The translations under genes and the position numbers were made by a program. From assembly GCA_019188255.1 (NCBI GenBank), contig JAETXT010000007.1:3844001-3908000 (forward strand): DNA of 64,000 nucleotides, given 5' to 3'. This document shows positions 22,089 to 33,100 of the stretch, in pieces. The notes beneath the pieces are model-generated. The model saw only the letters and a list, made by a program, of their open reading frames with translations. It was not told the origin of the DNA and did no database searches. The stretch comes from Verticillium longisporum (taxonomy: Eukaryota > Ascomycota > Sordariomycetes > Glomerellales > Plectosphaerellaceae). Positions within the stretch are counted from its first letter, which is position 1, and each line of letters starts with the position of its first letter.

Positions 22089-24250
22089 TCTGCCGGATCC
22101 CTTCACTATGGCGCTTGCGAGGTGCGGGAGGGTCTCCGAACACACCAGGGGAAGGTGGTTCAGACGGCAGGGTTGGTGAACAGCTTGACAGGCGACTTGG
22201 GGCAGAATTGAAGCCCCAAAATGCCGGCACGTGATGAATTGTTGGTGATGAGGTTCGGGCAAGTAGGACCTTCATGAGATTCTGCCTTCTGTGACCGACA
22301 AAATTTGTCTGACCGCTCCCCATTTTGGGATGATTCGACTGGACCCTGGAGGTTGGGAAGATAATCCGGTGGGGGAGGGGGAAGTGGTGGGGCAGGCCAT
22401 TGGTCAGGTTTATCCGCGTACCCGTTGGAACAGGTTTGATCACGTGCCTTTCGAAATACCCATCCATCAGCTGGGCGATGTAGTCACCCACGCTCTCTTA
22501 CGCGCAGTTAACAGTTTGGCATGTCATGTGCCGACCGTGATGCACGCCTGTAGCGCACTGTCGAATCGCTAGCAATCCCCCAGATCACTACCCGGCCAGC
22601 TGACTCATAAAATGGTCGTTGATGCTGCTTCGGAACGGTCTTCCCCAGAGAAGAGCAGTGATGACTCGAGCAAGACCACGGCTTGCATGGCCATCGACTC
22701 AGTGTGCTATCAGCCGAGGACCCTGACCACATCAGCAAACTGATCCTTGCGACGCCCCCAATGAAAGAAAAGCGGGATCTCTCGTGTCGGCATTCGGCAG
22801 CATCGCGGGCCCAGCCTTATTACTAAACCCTGCTTGTTTCGGGGCTGTGCGGAGGCCTTGCGAATACCTGTTCTCGGCCAGAGCAGTACATCGACCATAC
22901 ACAAGTGCTATCTTGGGCGAGCAATTGGGCACAAGTAGTGGCAAACTGGCTGCAAAGCGACTATGAGGCTTGTCCAGCAACCAAATGCCCTGCCTCAACA
23001 CGAATAGCGTAGTTATCGCGGGCCGCAGATTGCCTGGTGGACGTATTAAGCTCGGCACGTGGTCGTCACGATGCCCTGGAGTAGAGGAGGATTCGACCGC
23101 CAACATCTTGGCCCTATTTCCGGAGTCTCGGCATCGCCAGGTTATTGGCCAGTCCCCTGGCCCTGCCACGATTTTAACCACAACTGGTGTCAGCTTAGTC
23201 GTCTGGGGCGCGAAATTCGGGTCGCCTGGGGGCCAACTGATGCAGGTTTCTGTGCCTCATGCTGTATTTCCTTACGCTCAGCAATCCTCACTCCTAAGCC
23301 TCCTTGTTGCTTACCACGTTAGGCAGGACAAGACGAAAAGAGGAATAGACCGTCAGGGTCATCGGCGGCACAGCAAGCACAGCCCGAATCTCTGTCTGGC
23401 TTCAATCCTCTAACGACACGGGTTCTTGAGATGCTCACAACGTGGCGTATCAGGCCGACAGACCAAGAAGCTCGATGATCGGACTGCTTGAGACAAGCAA
23501 AGAGCTCGCCTCGTCAACTGCTCTACACGCCGCCCCCAGGAAGAACCAACATTCCAGCCCGCCCCCAATCCCCACCTGATTTCCCCCCTGATTTGTCGTT
23601 GTGGAAGTGCCGCGTCTTCGTCTAGCCTGGGCTGACGGTTTTGTGGGTGTGCTGGCATGGCATGTCAGGCCAAGAGTCTCCAAACCTCTCCCAATCTGCC
23701 CGTCTTTGACAAAAATGTAGCGGCCGAAACGGGCAAACGGCATGGAAGCCCAGACTGCCGCCTGGCTTTCATGTAGCTAGACGTAAATCAGGCCAAGGCT
23801 GATGGGCGGTCGGTCGCGACTGGCCATAACTTATCCAGTTCTTGTACATTACCTCGTCGCCTCTATCCCTATTGCTGTAGTGCTGTACCTCCGTTCATCC
23901 CTCTTCTCACAACACGGCCACTATACCTGGCTTGCCTGTGACCCTGTGTCTATACTTCGAGTAATTCACAACCACAGGCTTCGACTAAACATCATACGAA
24001 ATTCGCGAGCCTCTCTTCTGACAGTAACTGCGCCCACCTGTGTGCACAGGCATATCTTGCGAGCTTGTCCTCAGCGGCCTTCGAGTGTCTTGATGTCTGC
24101 TTGCGGGACAAGAATTTGCCGCATGGTCAGTTGCAAACCTTGAGCTACACCAACTATCCTAGGCAAATAAGAGAACTTGGGCGCGAAGGGTTCCATCAGC
24201 ACTGTGCGGACATTCCGCTCGCCAGCTTTCACCACTCTTTTGCCATCGTC
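22089..24250. other. divergent intergenic region, 2.2 kb
   Basis: This separates the Zn2Cys6 regulator and the GH92 gene, which point away from each other, so both promoters lie here. The open frames present are short, overlapping and motif-free. No tRNA, repeat or transposon remnant is recognised. Confidence 0.45.
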
Positions 24251-27074
24251 ATGTTATTCATTGGTCTTTTTTTGTTAGCCACAGTCGCTACAGTATTTGC
24301 GAGCAAAAGACGCCACGACCTTTCGAGCTATGTCTTGACAGATGTAAGGCTTGTGTTATTTCTTGGCCAATCCACACCACGCTATTAACACGCTTGGTCA
24401 AGACAGGGACCATACAAGGTGGGAACGCTTTCCCAGGAGTGTCACGACCATTTGGTATGGTTAAACTCGGACCTGATCTCGAAAATGGACGAGACAGTTA
24501 TTCTGGATTCCAGCCCGATGGCGAGTTTACTGGCTTCTCCATGCTCCACGAACATGGCACCGGCGGAGCACCCAAATACGGAGTCGTCAGCCAGATGCCA
24601 GTGGTTGGCGATATTTCCAATCCAATGCTTGGAGTTACAGCCACCAGAAAGCATGATGATGTGACGGAAGTAGGGTACTACAAGGCATCGCTAGGATCTG
24701 GGGTGGTTGTTGAGCTAGGAGCCACCGACAGGGCGGGCATGTTTAAGTACCGATTCCCCAAAGACGGAACTGACGCCCAGATCGTTGTCGATGTCTCCCA
24801 TGTTCTGCCGTCATATCGGGGTCAGGGTCTCGGGCAGAACTACCTGGGCGGGGGCATCACCGTAGAGCAGGATGACAACATGAAAACCAGATATACCGGG
24901 CATGGAACATATGACAATGTGAGTCCGGTTCTGCCGATGTGTTTTGAGAACAAGGTTGATGAAATTTCCAGGGCTGGAACCGGGCAGCACCCTGGAGCGT
25001 CTATTTCTGTGGTTACTTTGATAGCCAGGCGACTTGGAAGACGTTTCTCAGCAAAGACCGCAAGTCAGACGAGATCATGATGTTCGGAAGCGACAATGCC
25101 ACGATCACATCCTCCGAGGGGCGGCTTGGTGCCATCTTTGCTTTCGATGGCACCGACATCACTTCTCGAGTTGGAGTGTCTTTCATATCTACACAGCAAG
25201 CTTGTGAAAATGTCGACCGGGAGATACCAAGTGGCACAAGTCTTGAGACATTGAGAAACAACACGCGAGACGTATGGAACACCGAGATTCTGGGCAAGGT
25301 GACGTCTACCGACAAAGACGAACGGAAACTCAATCAGCTCTACACGGCCCTCTATTTTATGCATCTTTTGCCCCAGAATAAGACGGGCGAGAACCCGCTA
25401 TGGAAATCCGAAGAACCTTATTACGACGACATTTTTACCTTTTGGGATACGTTTCGTTGTACAACCTCTCTCATGCACATCATCCATCCTACCGCCTACG
25501 AAGAGTTTATCCGGTCTCTCATCGATATATTCCGCTTCGAGGGCTACGTGTCTGATGCACGCTCCTCATTCTGGAACGGTGCAGTGCAAGCCGGATCTAA
25601 TAGCGACAACGTGCTGGCCGATGCCTACGTAAAGGGTGTCAGGGGCAAGGTCAACTGGGAAGACGGCTTTGCGGCTATGGTGAAAAACGCCGAAGTGACC
25701 CCTGACAACAACGACGATCCTCGAGACCCTTTTGGCTCGACAAAAGAAGGTCGGGGCGCGCTACCCGACTGGCTAGAGCGTGGATACATCACCCCGAGGT
25801 TCACTCGTTCACTGACGCGTGCCGTCGAGTACTCAGTCAATGACTTTGCTCTACACCAAGTTGCCGCTGGACTAGGCAAGATGGAAGAGGCGGAGAAATA
25901 TCTTAACCGCTCCCGCAACTGGCGCAATCAATGGAATCCTAATCTCGAGGCACTGGGCTTTCGTGGGTTCCTGGGTCCGCGTGACGAGAACAGCGGCGCA
26001 TGGCTCCATCACGACCCTCTGGACTGCGGCGGCTGCTACTGGGGAGATCTGCTCTATCAAGGCCTCTCCTGGGAGTATTCGTTCAACGCACATCACGATT
26101 TGTCCCACCTCATTGATCTCGCAGGCGGAAACGACACGTTCCGCGACCGCCTCGACAAGACGTTCGAGCCGGGTCAGTACGCAGGCAACGACCAATTTGG
26201 GCACACCATATTTAATCCTGGCAACGAACCAAGCTTCGGCACCCCCTATCTGTACAACTTTGCGGGCAGGTCGGACCTGTCCATCGAAAGGAGCCGTTTC
26301 ATCGCCCGCAAGTACTTCAAGCCCACTCCCGACGGTCTGCCCGGAAATTCAGATGCGGGCGCAATGGAGTCGTGGCTTCTTTGGAGTATGCTGGGCATGT
26401 ACCCTTTGACCGGCCAGACCACGTTCCTCATTGTCGCCCCCTGGTTCTCCGATCTCACCATCCATCTCGGCGAGGGCAAGACGCTGCAAATCATAGCGAC
26501 GGGTGTTGATGAGGCGAACAAATCTTGGCACGTTCAATCCCCCAAAGTCAACGGAAAACCATGGACCCGCAGCTGGGTCACATGGGGTGACGTCTTTGCC
26601 GAAGGGGGCACGATGGAGTTCGAGCTCGGCCGCGAAGCGAAAGAATGGGCGACTGGCCCTCTACCACCCACGCCCGCAAGTGAAGGATACAGGCCCCTGC
26701 CGCCTGTAGAGTTTCCAGACAAACATGTCGGACAAGGTCCACTACCACCACCATCGAGCGAGGGACAGGACGACACGGAGCTCAGGGCCATATACATCGC
26801 CATCGGTGCTAGCGTAACCGGCCTGACAATTTTGAGTGGTATCGTTCTTCTTGGCATGTGGCTTCTTGCTCGCAGGAAGAAGCATACCGCCCAGACGATG
26901 GGAAGTTTTGTCGATGACGTCCTGGGGACAGCTTCCCGCCCGCGGGTGATCGAGCGACTTTTCCAGCAGCGACCTCTTTTACAGCAAGGAGAGCAAGAGC
27001 TCAGTGAACGGTCGAGCACCGGATCGTCATCACCAGAGCCAGGCGAGCCCTACAGATATGTGGTACGCGAGTAG
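24251..27074 (+). CDS. GH92-family alpha-mannosidase, secreted with C-terminal membrane anchor
   Basis: Three exons: 24251-24343, 24403-24918 and 24972-27074, 903 residues. The N-terminus (MLFIGLFLLATVATVFAS) is a signal peptide. GH92 marks follow in order: GTIQGGNAFPGVSRPFGM, FSMLHEHGTGGAPKYG, YDNGWNRAAPWSVYF across intron 2, NQWNPNLEALGFRGF, GNEPSFGTPYLYNF and GNSDAGAMESWLLWSMLG. GH92 enzymes are calcium-dependent inverting exo-alpha-mannosidases, so trimming of mannose from fungal glycans or glycoproteins is the likely reaction. After the catalytic region there is a Pro-rich linker, then a hydrophobic span (YIAIGASVTGLTILSGIV onward) with a following RRKK stop-transfer and a cytosolic tail of about 65 residues. 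The enzyme is therefore likely anchored at a membrane, facing outwards. Linkage specificity cannot be told from sequence. Confidence 0.93.
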
Positions 27075-27265
27075 ATCAGACTTCAAGCACACAAGCGATT
27101 TCTCCCAAGAATATGTAGCAATAGCAAGCGATATCAATACCAGCAATAATTGATGATACGTAGAATGAGAAAGGCAACCTAAACGCCTATTCGCTATGCT
27201 GACCCGGCATTCGCTGTGTATAGTGACCAAAACTAACTGTGTGTAAAGCCCAAGATGTACGCAGG

Positions 27266-29370
27266 CTAACTGTGATCGCGCTGGTCGCCTCCATCCCACA
27301 CGTTACGGAACTCCTCCTCATCGCCGACGCGGAAGCGTAGATCTGGTTCGTCCTCCGATTCGTCCTTATTCGCCCACGGCGAGGACTCGTGGGGCGCGGC
27401 CTGCTTCTGGGGGGTAGCTGCCGGCTTCTTCCTGTCGTCTTTGGTCTTGGAAGAAGCAAGCGTCTCAGCGCTTTCGCTCTCGGCGGCTGTCGCATGAACT
27501 GGCTTGGGTGACTGAACCCTGGGCGTTGAAACATTCGAGGAGGTCGCTGCCGGGCCAGCGGTTGGAGAGGAGTGATCGGGGACAAGACCCTGTCCAGAGA
27601 GCTTCGGAGCGGGAATGCGTTTCTGCTTCTGCTTCTGTTTCTGCTTCTTCGGCCTGCTGCTGACGACGGATGGCTCGCTAGACTGGTGGCTGTTCTGTGA
27701 GTATGCACGCGTGCCCTGCGGCCTGGAGGGCTGGTAGCGGTAGTTGCCGTCTGGAGCTCGAGCGTAACGCTCGCGCAGCGGTTCATGGGCAGTGATGACG
27801 GGGTACTGTGTCTGTCAGAAGGCATCTTGCGTGAGGGTTCACCAATTACCTACATTCCAATCCCCATATTCGAGCTCTCTTGCTTTGGCGTAGAGCTCCT
27901 CTTCTTCGGGATCTTTGTTCTCCTCATCAATGTCATGGAAGGTGCCATTTTCGAAATTGTACTCCTCGCTTGGCCCTCCAGCAGTGCCAGCTAGGAGGGG
28001 ATCGCGCTCATTGAGGTCATGGTTGACCTGTCGGTCGACCTGACCGGGTGTCGGAATCCAGTACTTGCCCTTGCCACCGCGCTGGTACCGCATGCCCTCC
28101 TTCAGCCTCCCAAGCCTGGCACGCGACTCCTCGTGGGGCATGATCTTGTCACCTGAATCGTATATGCGATAGTTGTACTGGTCACCCGAGAAGGTCTGCT
28201 TCGTATCCTCGATGAGATCCCTGATGCCGAAGGCGTCACGAAAGGCAAATTTGACGGGCATGCGTGCGGCGAGAACATTTCGGTCAGCAAAGTCATGCCA
28301 CGAAAATGCATACCAATGCGCGACAGCGAATACCGGCATTTCGATGCAGATCAGAGCGTCCTGTATGGCGGCCGCAAGGTTGTCGGGAGTGTAGCCCTCA
28401 ACGCTGTCAGGGATAGCACCCAGCCACACCAGAATGGACAGCAGAAACCCCTGCCAATACGACGCGAAGATGATGAGCTTGATGCAGAGAAACTTAGGCA
28501 CAGGGCGGAACGGCAACAGATCCTGGTGCATGCAGACCCAAAACAGACCCAGTGAGTATAGACTCAGAGTCACGCTGACATTGTAGACGATGCCACTCCA
28601 GAGATAGCCGGAGGAAAGACCGATATAGCCCTCTTGGTATGTGCCGGTGGCTTTCATGATGATCGAAGCGACGCTGAGAACAGGCTTCAGCCAGGCGTAT
28701 TGCAAGATTCCGCGCTTGATAGCCAGGAAGGTGTGAGGGTCCGAAATATCGACGCGAGGAAGGACATGGTTCATGGGCCATAGGTGGCTAACAGGCTCGC
28801 GGCCATGGGTCATGATAATCAAGGATCGCTCACCACCGAGGTAGTTGATAAGAAGGTGAAAGAAGGTGTAGATCGTAAAGGCCTTGCACACTAATGAGAT
28901 AATGGGCAGCGACGCGCGGAGCAGCAGTGTAGACGTACCTCATAAATATCGCGAACGGGATCAACAAACTGCGCGGCCTTCAACGAGATCATGCTTGTCC
29001 ACGAAGCGATGGAATATATGGGCACCCTGTTTCACGGGTTAAGTTGAGCACGACAAACGCGCTGGGGCAGGAAGGAATCCTACATTAACAGGATTCGAAC
29101 CACATATCGTTGCAGAAGAGGCTTTCGGTAATTCTTGCTGTATATCTCGGACGTTAATCGAAGTTCGAACGAGGGGGTATCGGGAGAGAACGAACGCCTG
29201 AAGAGTGATGGATCTACGCACAACGATCTAGTCAGCCACAGATCCATAGAGTAAACTTGGAAGCACTGCCATAGAGCTTACACAATAGAAAGAAGTGTGG
29301 CAACCAGAGCTGCGACGCCTGCGACTATCGTCGTCGCAGTCGTGAGCTTCTGACCAGTACCACCAGCCAT
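27266..29370 (-). CDS. OST-alpha/TMEM184-type (DUF300) multi-pass membrane protein
   Basis: Six exons: 29370-29282, 29213-29196, 29137-29084, 29026-28939, 28882-27854 and 27805-27266, 605 residues in consistent phase. Conserved blocks include KNYRKPLLQRYVVRILLM, VPIYSIASWTSM, DPVRDIYEAFTIYTFFHLL, LAIKRGILQYAWLKP and a run of membrane spans through the region of MPVFAVAHWYAFSW, about seven in all. The cytosolic C-terminus (residues about 350-605) is charged and low-complexity, with a KQKQKQKQK segment. Relatives (organic solute transporter alpha, plant LAZ1, TMEM184) are linked to solute or lipid movement and vacuole traffic; the fungal role is unknown. Exon 2 is only 18 nt, with an unusual GTTCGT donor, and is inferred from the need to keep SITLQ in frame with KNYRK. 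The short exons at the start are the least certain part. Confidence 0.88.
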
Positions 29371-30127
29371 GTTTGACGCCGAGCCGAGCGAGGTGGATGT
29401 GTCGATGCGAGTATCGTCTCTCGTTATTCTGCGCCTTCAGTCATGGCAATATTCCGATGACTAAAAATGTGGCTGTGTCTTGGTTTTGGGCGAAGCGTGG
29501 AGGTCAAATCATTGAGGCAGGCAGCAGCATAAGATGCAAGTGATGATGGATGACGATGGCCGCGAGATGTTGCGACAGCTAGGAGCTGGCGCTGGCGCTG
29601 GCGCCCTTCTAGTTGTGTTGAAGTCACAGGTCACTGGTTGCGCCTGTCGCGTGGGGTAAATAGGTACGTACTGTACCTGATCTCACGTACCTGCCTTTAG
29701 GTGCTTGAGCTAAAGCTCCGGGGGTCGTTAGCGTGGTATCCGATGCCCAGCGCGTCATCCCAGCACTCTGGACGTCCAAGGTCGTGTCTGTTCCGAGTGG
29801 CTCGTGGCTCGTGGCTCAGTCAAGGCGTTGTGTTGAAGCGATCGACAACATCTTCATGGAGAACATTCGAACGAACACCAGAAGCAGCGTCCACTGACAG
29901 AAACCCGAAATGCACCCCGACCACGCGAATTTCAATGTCAATGGATACACGTTGTCCTGAGAAACAACGGACCACACCCACTCTAGTTCCAGAGCCAGCA
30001 TCCGAATCGGCCGACTCTCCGAGCAATGGCAGACGGGAGGACTGCACGAGCCGACTGAACGACGCGGGTAGTGAGCTGAAGGTCTATTAAGCTGTGCTGT
30101 TGCGTGACACGCAGCGTGTACATAAAG
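29371..30127. promoter_or_regulatory. divergent promoter region of the DUF300 gene and CSF1
   Basis: A 757-base head-to-head spacer. A symmetrical TAGGTACGTACTGTACCT element lies near 29661-29678, related in kind to the TACCTAGGTA palindromes in the window. There are no convincing open frames. Confidence 0.5.
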
Positions 30128-33100
30128 ATGGCCGACGCCGACTCTCCAAACGACTTCAACCGCATCCCCGAAACTTTGCCACGCTTCAATGGGTATGTTC
30201 GCGGCTACATCGCGACAACGAGCCAGTGCTGACAAGTCGCCCGTAGCGCCTTTCTCGGATTCATCATTCTAGCTAGTGTATTGTATGGACTCCTTTGCGC
30301 CACGAATCAGAACCGTAATCAGCGCTGACATGGCACCAGAGCCATCTTCTTCCTCCTTTACTTCAACAGAGTGTTCAGCTGGTTTATATCCAAGGGTATC
30401 AGGGCTTGGTCATGGCACAAACACCGAATACACATTGATATCCAGGCGTTACAAATATCACTCCTCGGCGGCCGCATTTTCTTCACCGGTCTCAAATACC
30501 ATGGAAACAACGAGGCCTTTCACATACAGCACGGCTATATCACTTGGAGATACTGGCTGCGCCGTGTCAGGGACGCGGACATAAAAGACTCTAAGAGGGA
30601 CGATCATCAACTGGGAAGCGAGTCTCCCAAAAAGCGGGAAAATAAGAAGGAGCTACCTTGTCGTATTACCGTCACAGTGGCTGGTCTTGAATGGTTTGTC
30701 TACAACCGGACGCCTGTGTATGACGGTATTCTGGCAGGCCTGACAGGAAACAAACCCGAGGATGCCGTAACAACAGGGACGCCAAGCTAGGAGACGTCCT
30801 CGAACTTGCGTAATCGAGGCTCCAAGTTGTCCGAAAAGCTGGGAGATGAGAGTCAGCCAGCACCAGTCAGCAACCACGGGGCCAGGGACACCTCCAGCAC
30901 GCCTGGTGCACCAGATTCACCCGAATGGAACAGGCCACAGCAACGCTCTTCGACCGGTCGCTCCAGCTCTTCAGACTTGTACACGGGGTCGAGGACGTCG
31001 GCAGAATCTCAACCCGACCTACCTGCCATGCTGCAATTGTTCCCCATCTACGTCACTTGCCAGAAGGCAGCACTTGTGGTTGGGAATGAAAACACCAAAG
31101 CTATATTGGTAGTGAAAGCCAACTCATTGACAGGTGAAGTAAACGCATCTGCCACCACAGGCCCTGATCCATATAGGCAAGTATTCAAGATGAGATTTGA
31201 TCGTCCCGTCATTGAGATGAAAGACAACGAGGACTACAAAGAAGACCAAGTTGTGAGAGCCAGCAAGGGCAAGCAGGAGCCCCAGGGTAGCCATCGCTGT
31301 ATCAAGGCCGGTTTCCTTTTGCGTCACAAGCGACGTACCCTCGGAAGGCTTCGAAATCTTGTTCCGTACTGGCGCAAATCCGTTGAGTCCTTTTTCATTG
31401 ATTCGGGAGCCACGGCTGGGACAACAGCAACGCACGTTCCCTCTTCTGGCCAGTGGCAAGGGCTCGCTCGCTACTTGGATGACGACGATCGGGATTCAAA
31501 GACGCGATGGTCGAACGTGGAATATGCGGCAGCGACAACTTTGATCGACAGTCCAGAGGCAACCCTGACTGTATACTGGGATTCTCCCGCCAGGATCACC
31601 GACGAACCGGCCAGTCGACGGATGAACAAAGGAAATGCCATTTCGAACATCAATGGCGCTACATCCCCAGAATGGGGCATCAATCTATCTCTCAAGGGTG
31701 GCACTGCCAACTACGGGCCATGGGCAGATCGCCGTAGAGCAGATTTGCAACGGGTCTTTTTGCCCGGATTATCGAAAGATGCCACGCCAGCAAAGCCCCT
31801 ACCTACGGGCGCCTTCCGTGTTTCAACACAGTTCAAGCTCTATGTGGAGCTGGAAGAAGAATTGACACTAAGAATACCGACCAGAGAGACTTCCAAGAAT
31901 TGGCGATGGAAGGGTAAAGAGCCGTCCACCAAGGATGATCGTCCGCACCAAACCAGAAAGCAGAGGGCGAAGGCCAAGAAAAACAGCAAAGGAGACGCGG
32001 CCCCCCTCCGGCCCGCCGGCTGGCTGGATTTCAAGATTGCTGCGAATGCCACGATTTCCTATTCGATGGACTCGTTTGCTGGCACGCATGGCTACAAGAT
32101 GGGCCTTGACCTAGATTTACCAGGCACCGAACTCTCCAGTAGTGTCAATCACGAGTTGCTGTGGCGTTCAGGGGCACAGCGAGTACGCTGTGATCTTTCG
32201 ACTCCGTTGAGTTGGAATGCTCTACGGTCTTGGCACTTCAACGTCTCAGCAAACGACATGGAGTTGTTCCTGCTCAGGGATCATATTTTCCTGCTCATTG
32301 ATCTCGTTGACGACTGGGCTAGCGGCCCGCCTGCGGAGTATCTGGTGTTCATTCCTTTCCGCTACAATATGAACATCGATCTCAGAAATTTCAAACTCTA
32401 CCTGAACGTCAACGATGGCAACATCATTAATAAACCTACAGATCTGGACGACAATGCATATCTCGTGCTGTCAACTCCTGTTCTCGCATCTCAAGTCTGC
32501 ATTCCAATCGACAAGTACCGCCCGAGCAAGAACACAATCCCATTCGATATCCAAGCGGAGTCCTTCTCACTCGCACTGCACGTACCCCCCTGGAACACAC
32601 AAGCGTCATTCCTTACTTCCAAGGAGGTTGGACAGGGCGAAAATTTGACAGTCAACGGTGGCTACACCTACAATGCAACCACCTCGCCTGCTAACACAGA
32701 CACGCTCACTCTAAACGTCTCTGGCCAATCTCCCACGGCTACGATACATGGCTTCATTATCCGATATGCTTTGAAGCTGAAAGATAACTACTTTGGAGAC
32801 GACGTTCATTTTAAAACACTGGACGAGTACCAAGAGGCATTGCAGCTAAGAGAGCGCGACCCAGAGGCGGAGGCAGCACTCCGACCACCACCGAAAAAGT
32901 CGAATGACCTTGATGTAATCCTCCATGTTCGGGTCGATGACACACGATTGCTGATACCCGCAAATCTATGGTCTACAAAACGGAACATCCAAGTCGAGAC
33001 TGCGAGCATCACTGCTGATCTGCGGTTTACTAACTATTACATGGATTTGGAGCTTGCTGTGAGTCCTCTGAATCTATCACTAGGTACTAGTGATTCGGGA

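Noticed and set aside
29084..29137. tRNA-like B box (GGTTCGAATCC) on the minus strand
   Set aside because: It lies inside the coding exon for YVVRILL of the DUF300 protein and no cloverleaf can be drawn around it.
30716..30790. Calling the TAG in CSF1 an intron
   Set aside because: The only phase-keeping intron has a weak donor and would delete apparently conserved residues, so it is kept as an open question rather than used in the gene model.
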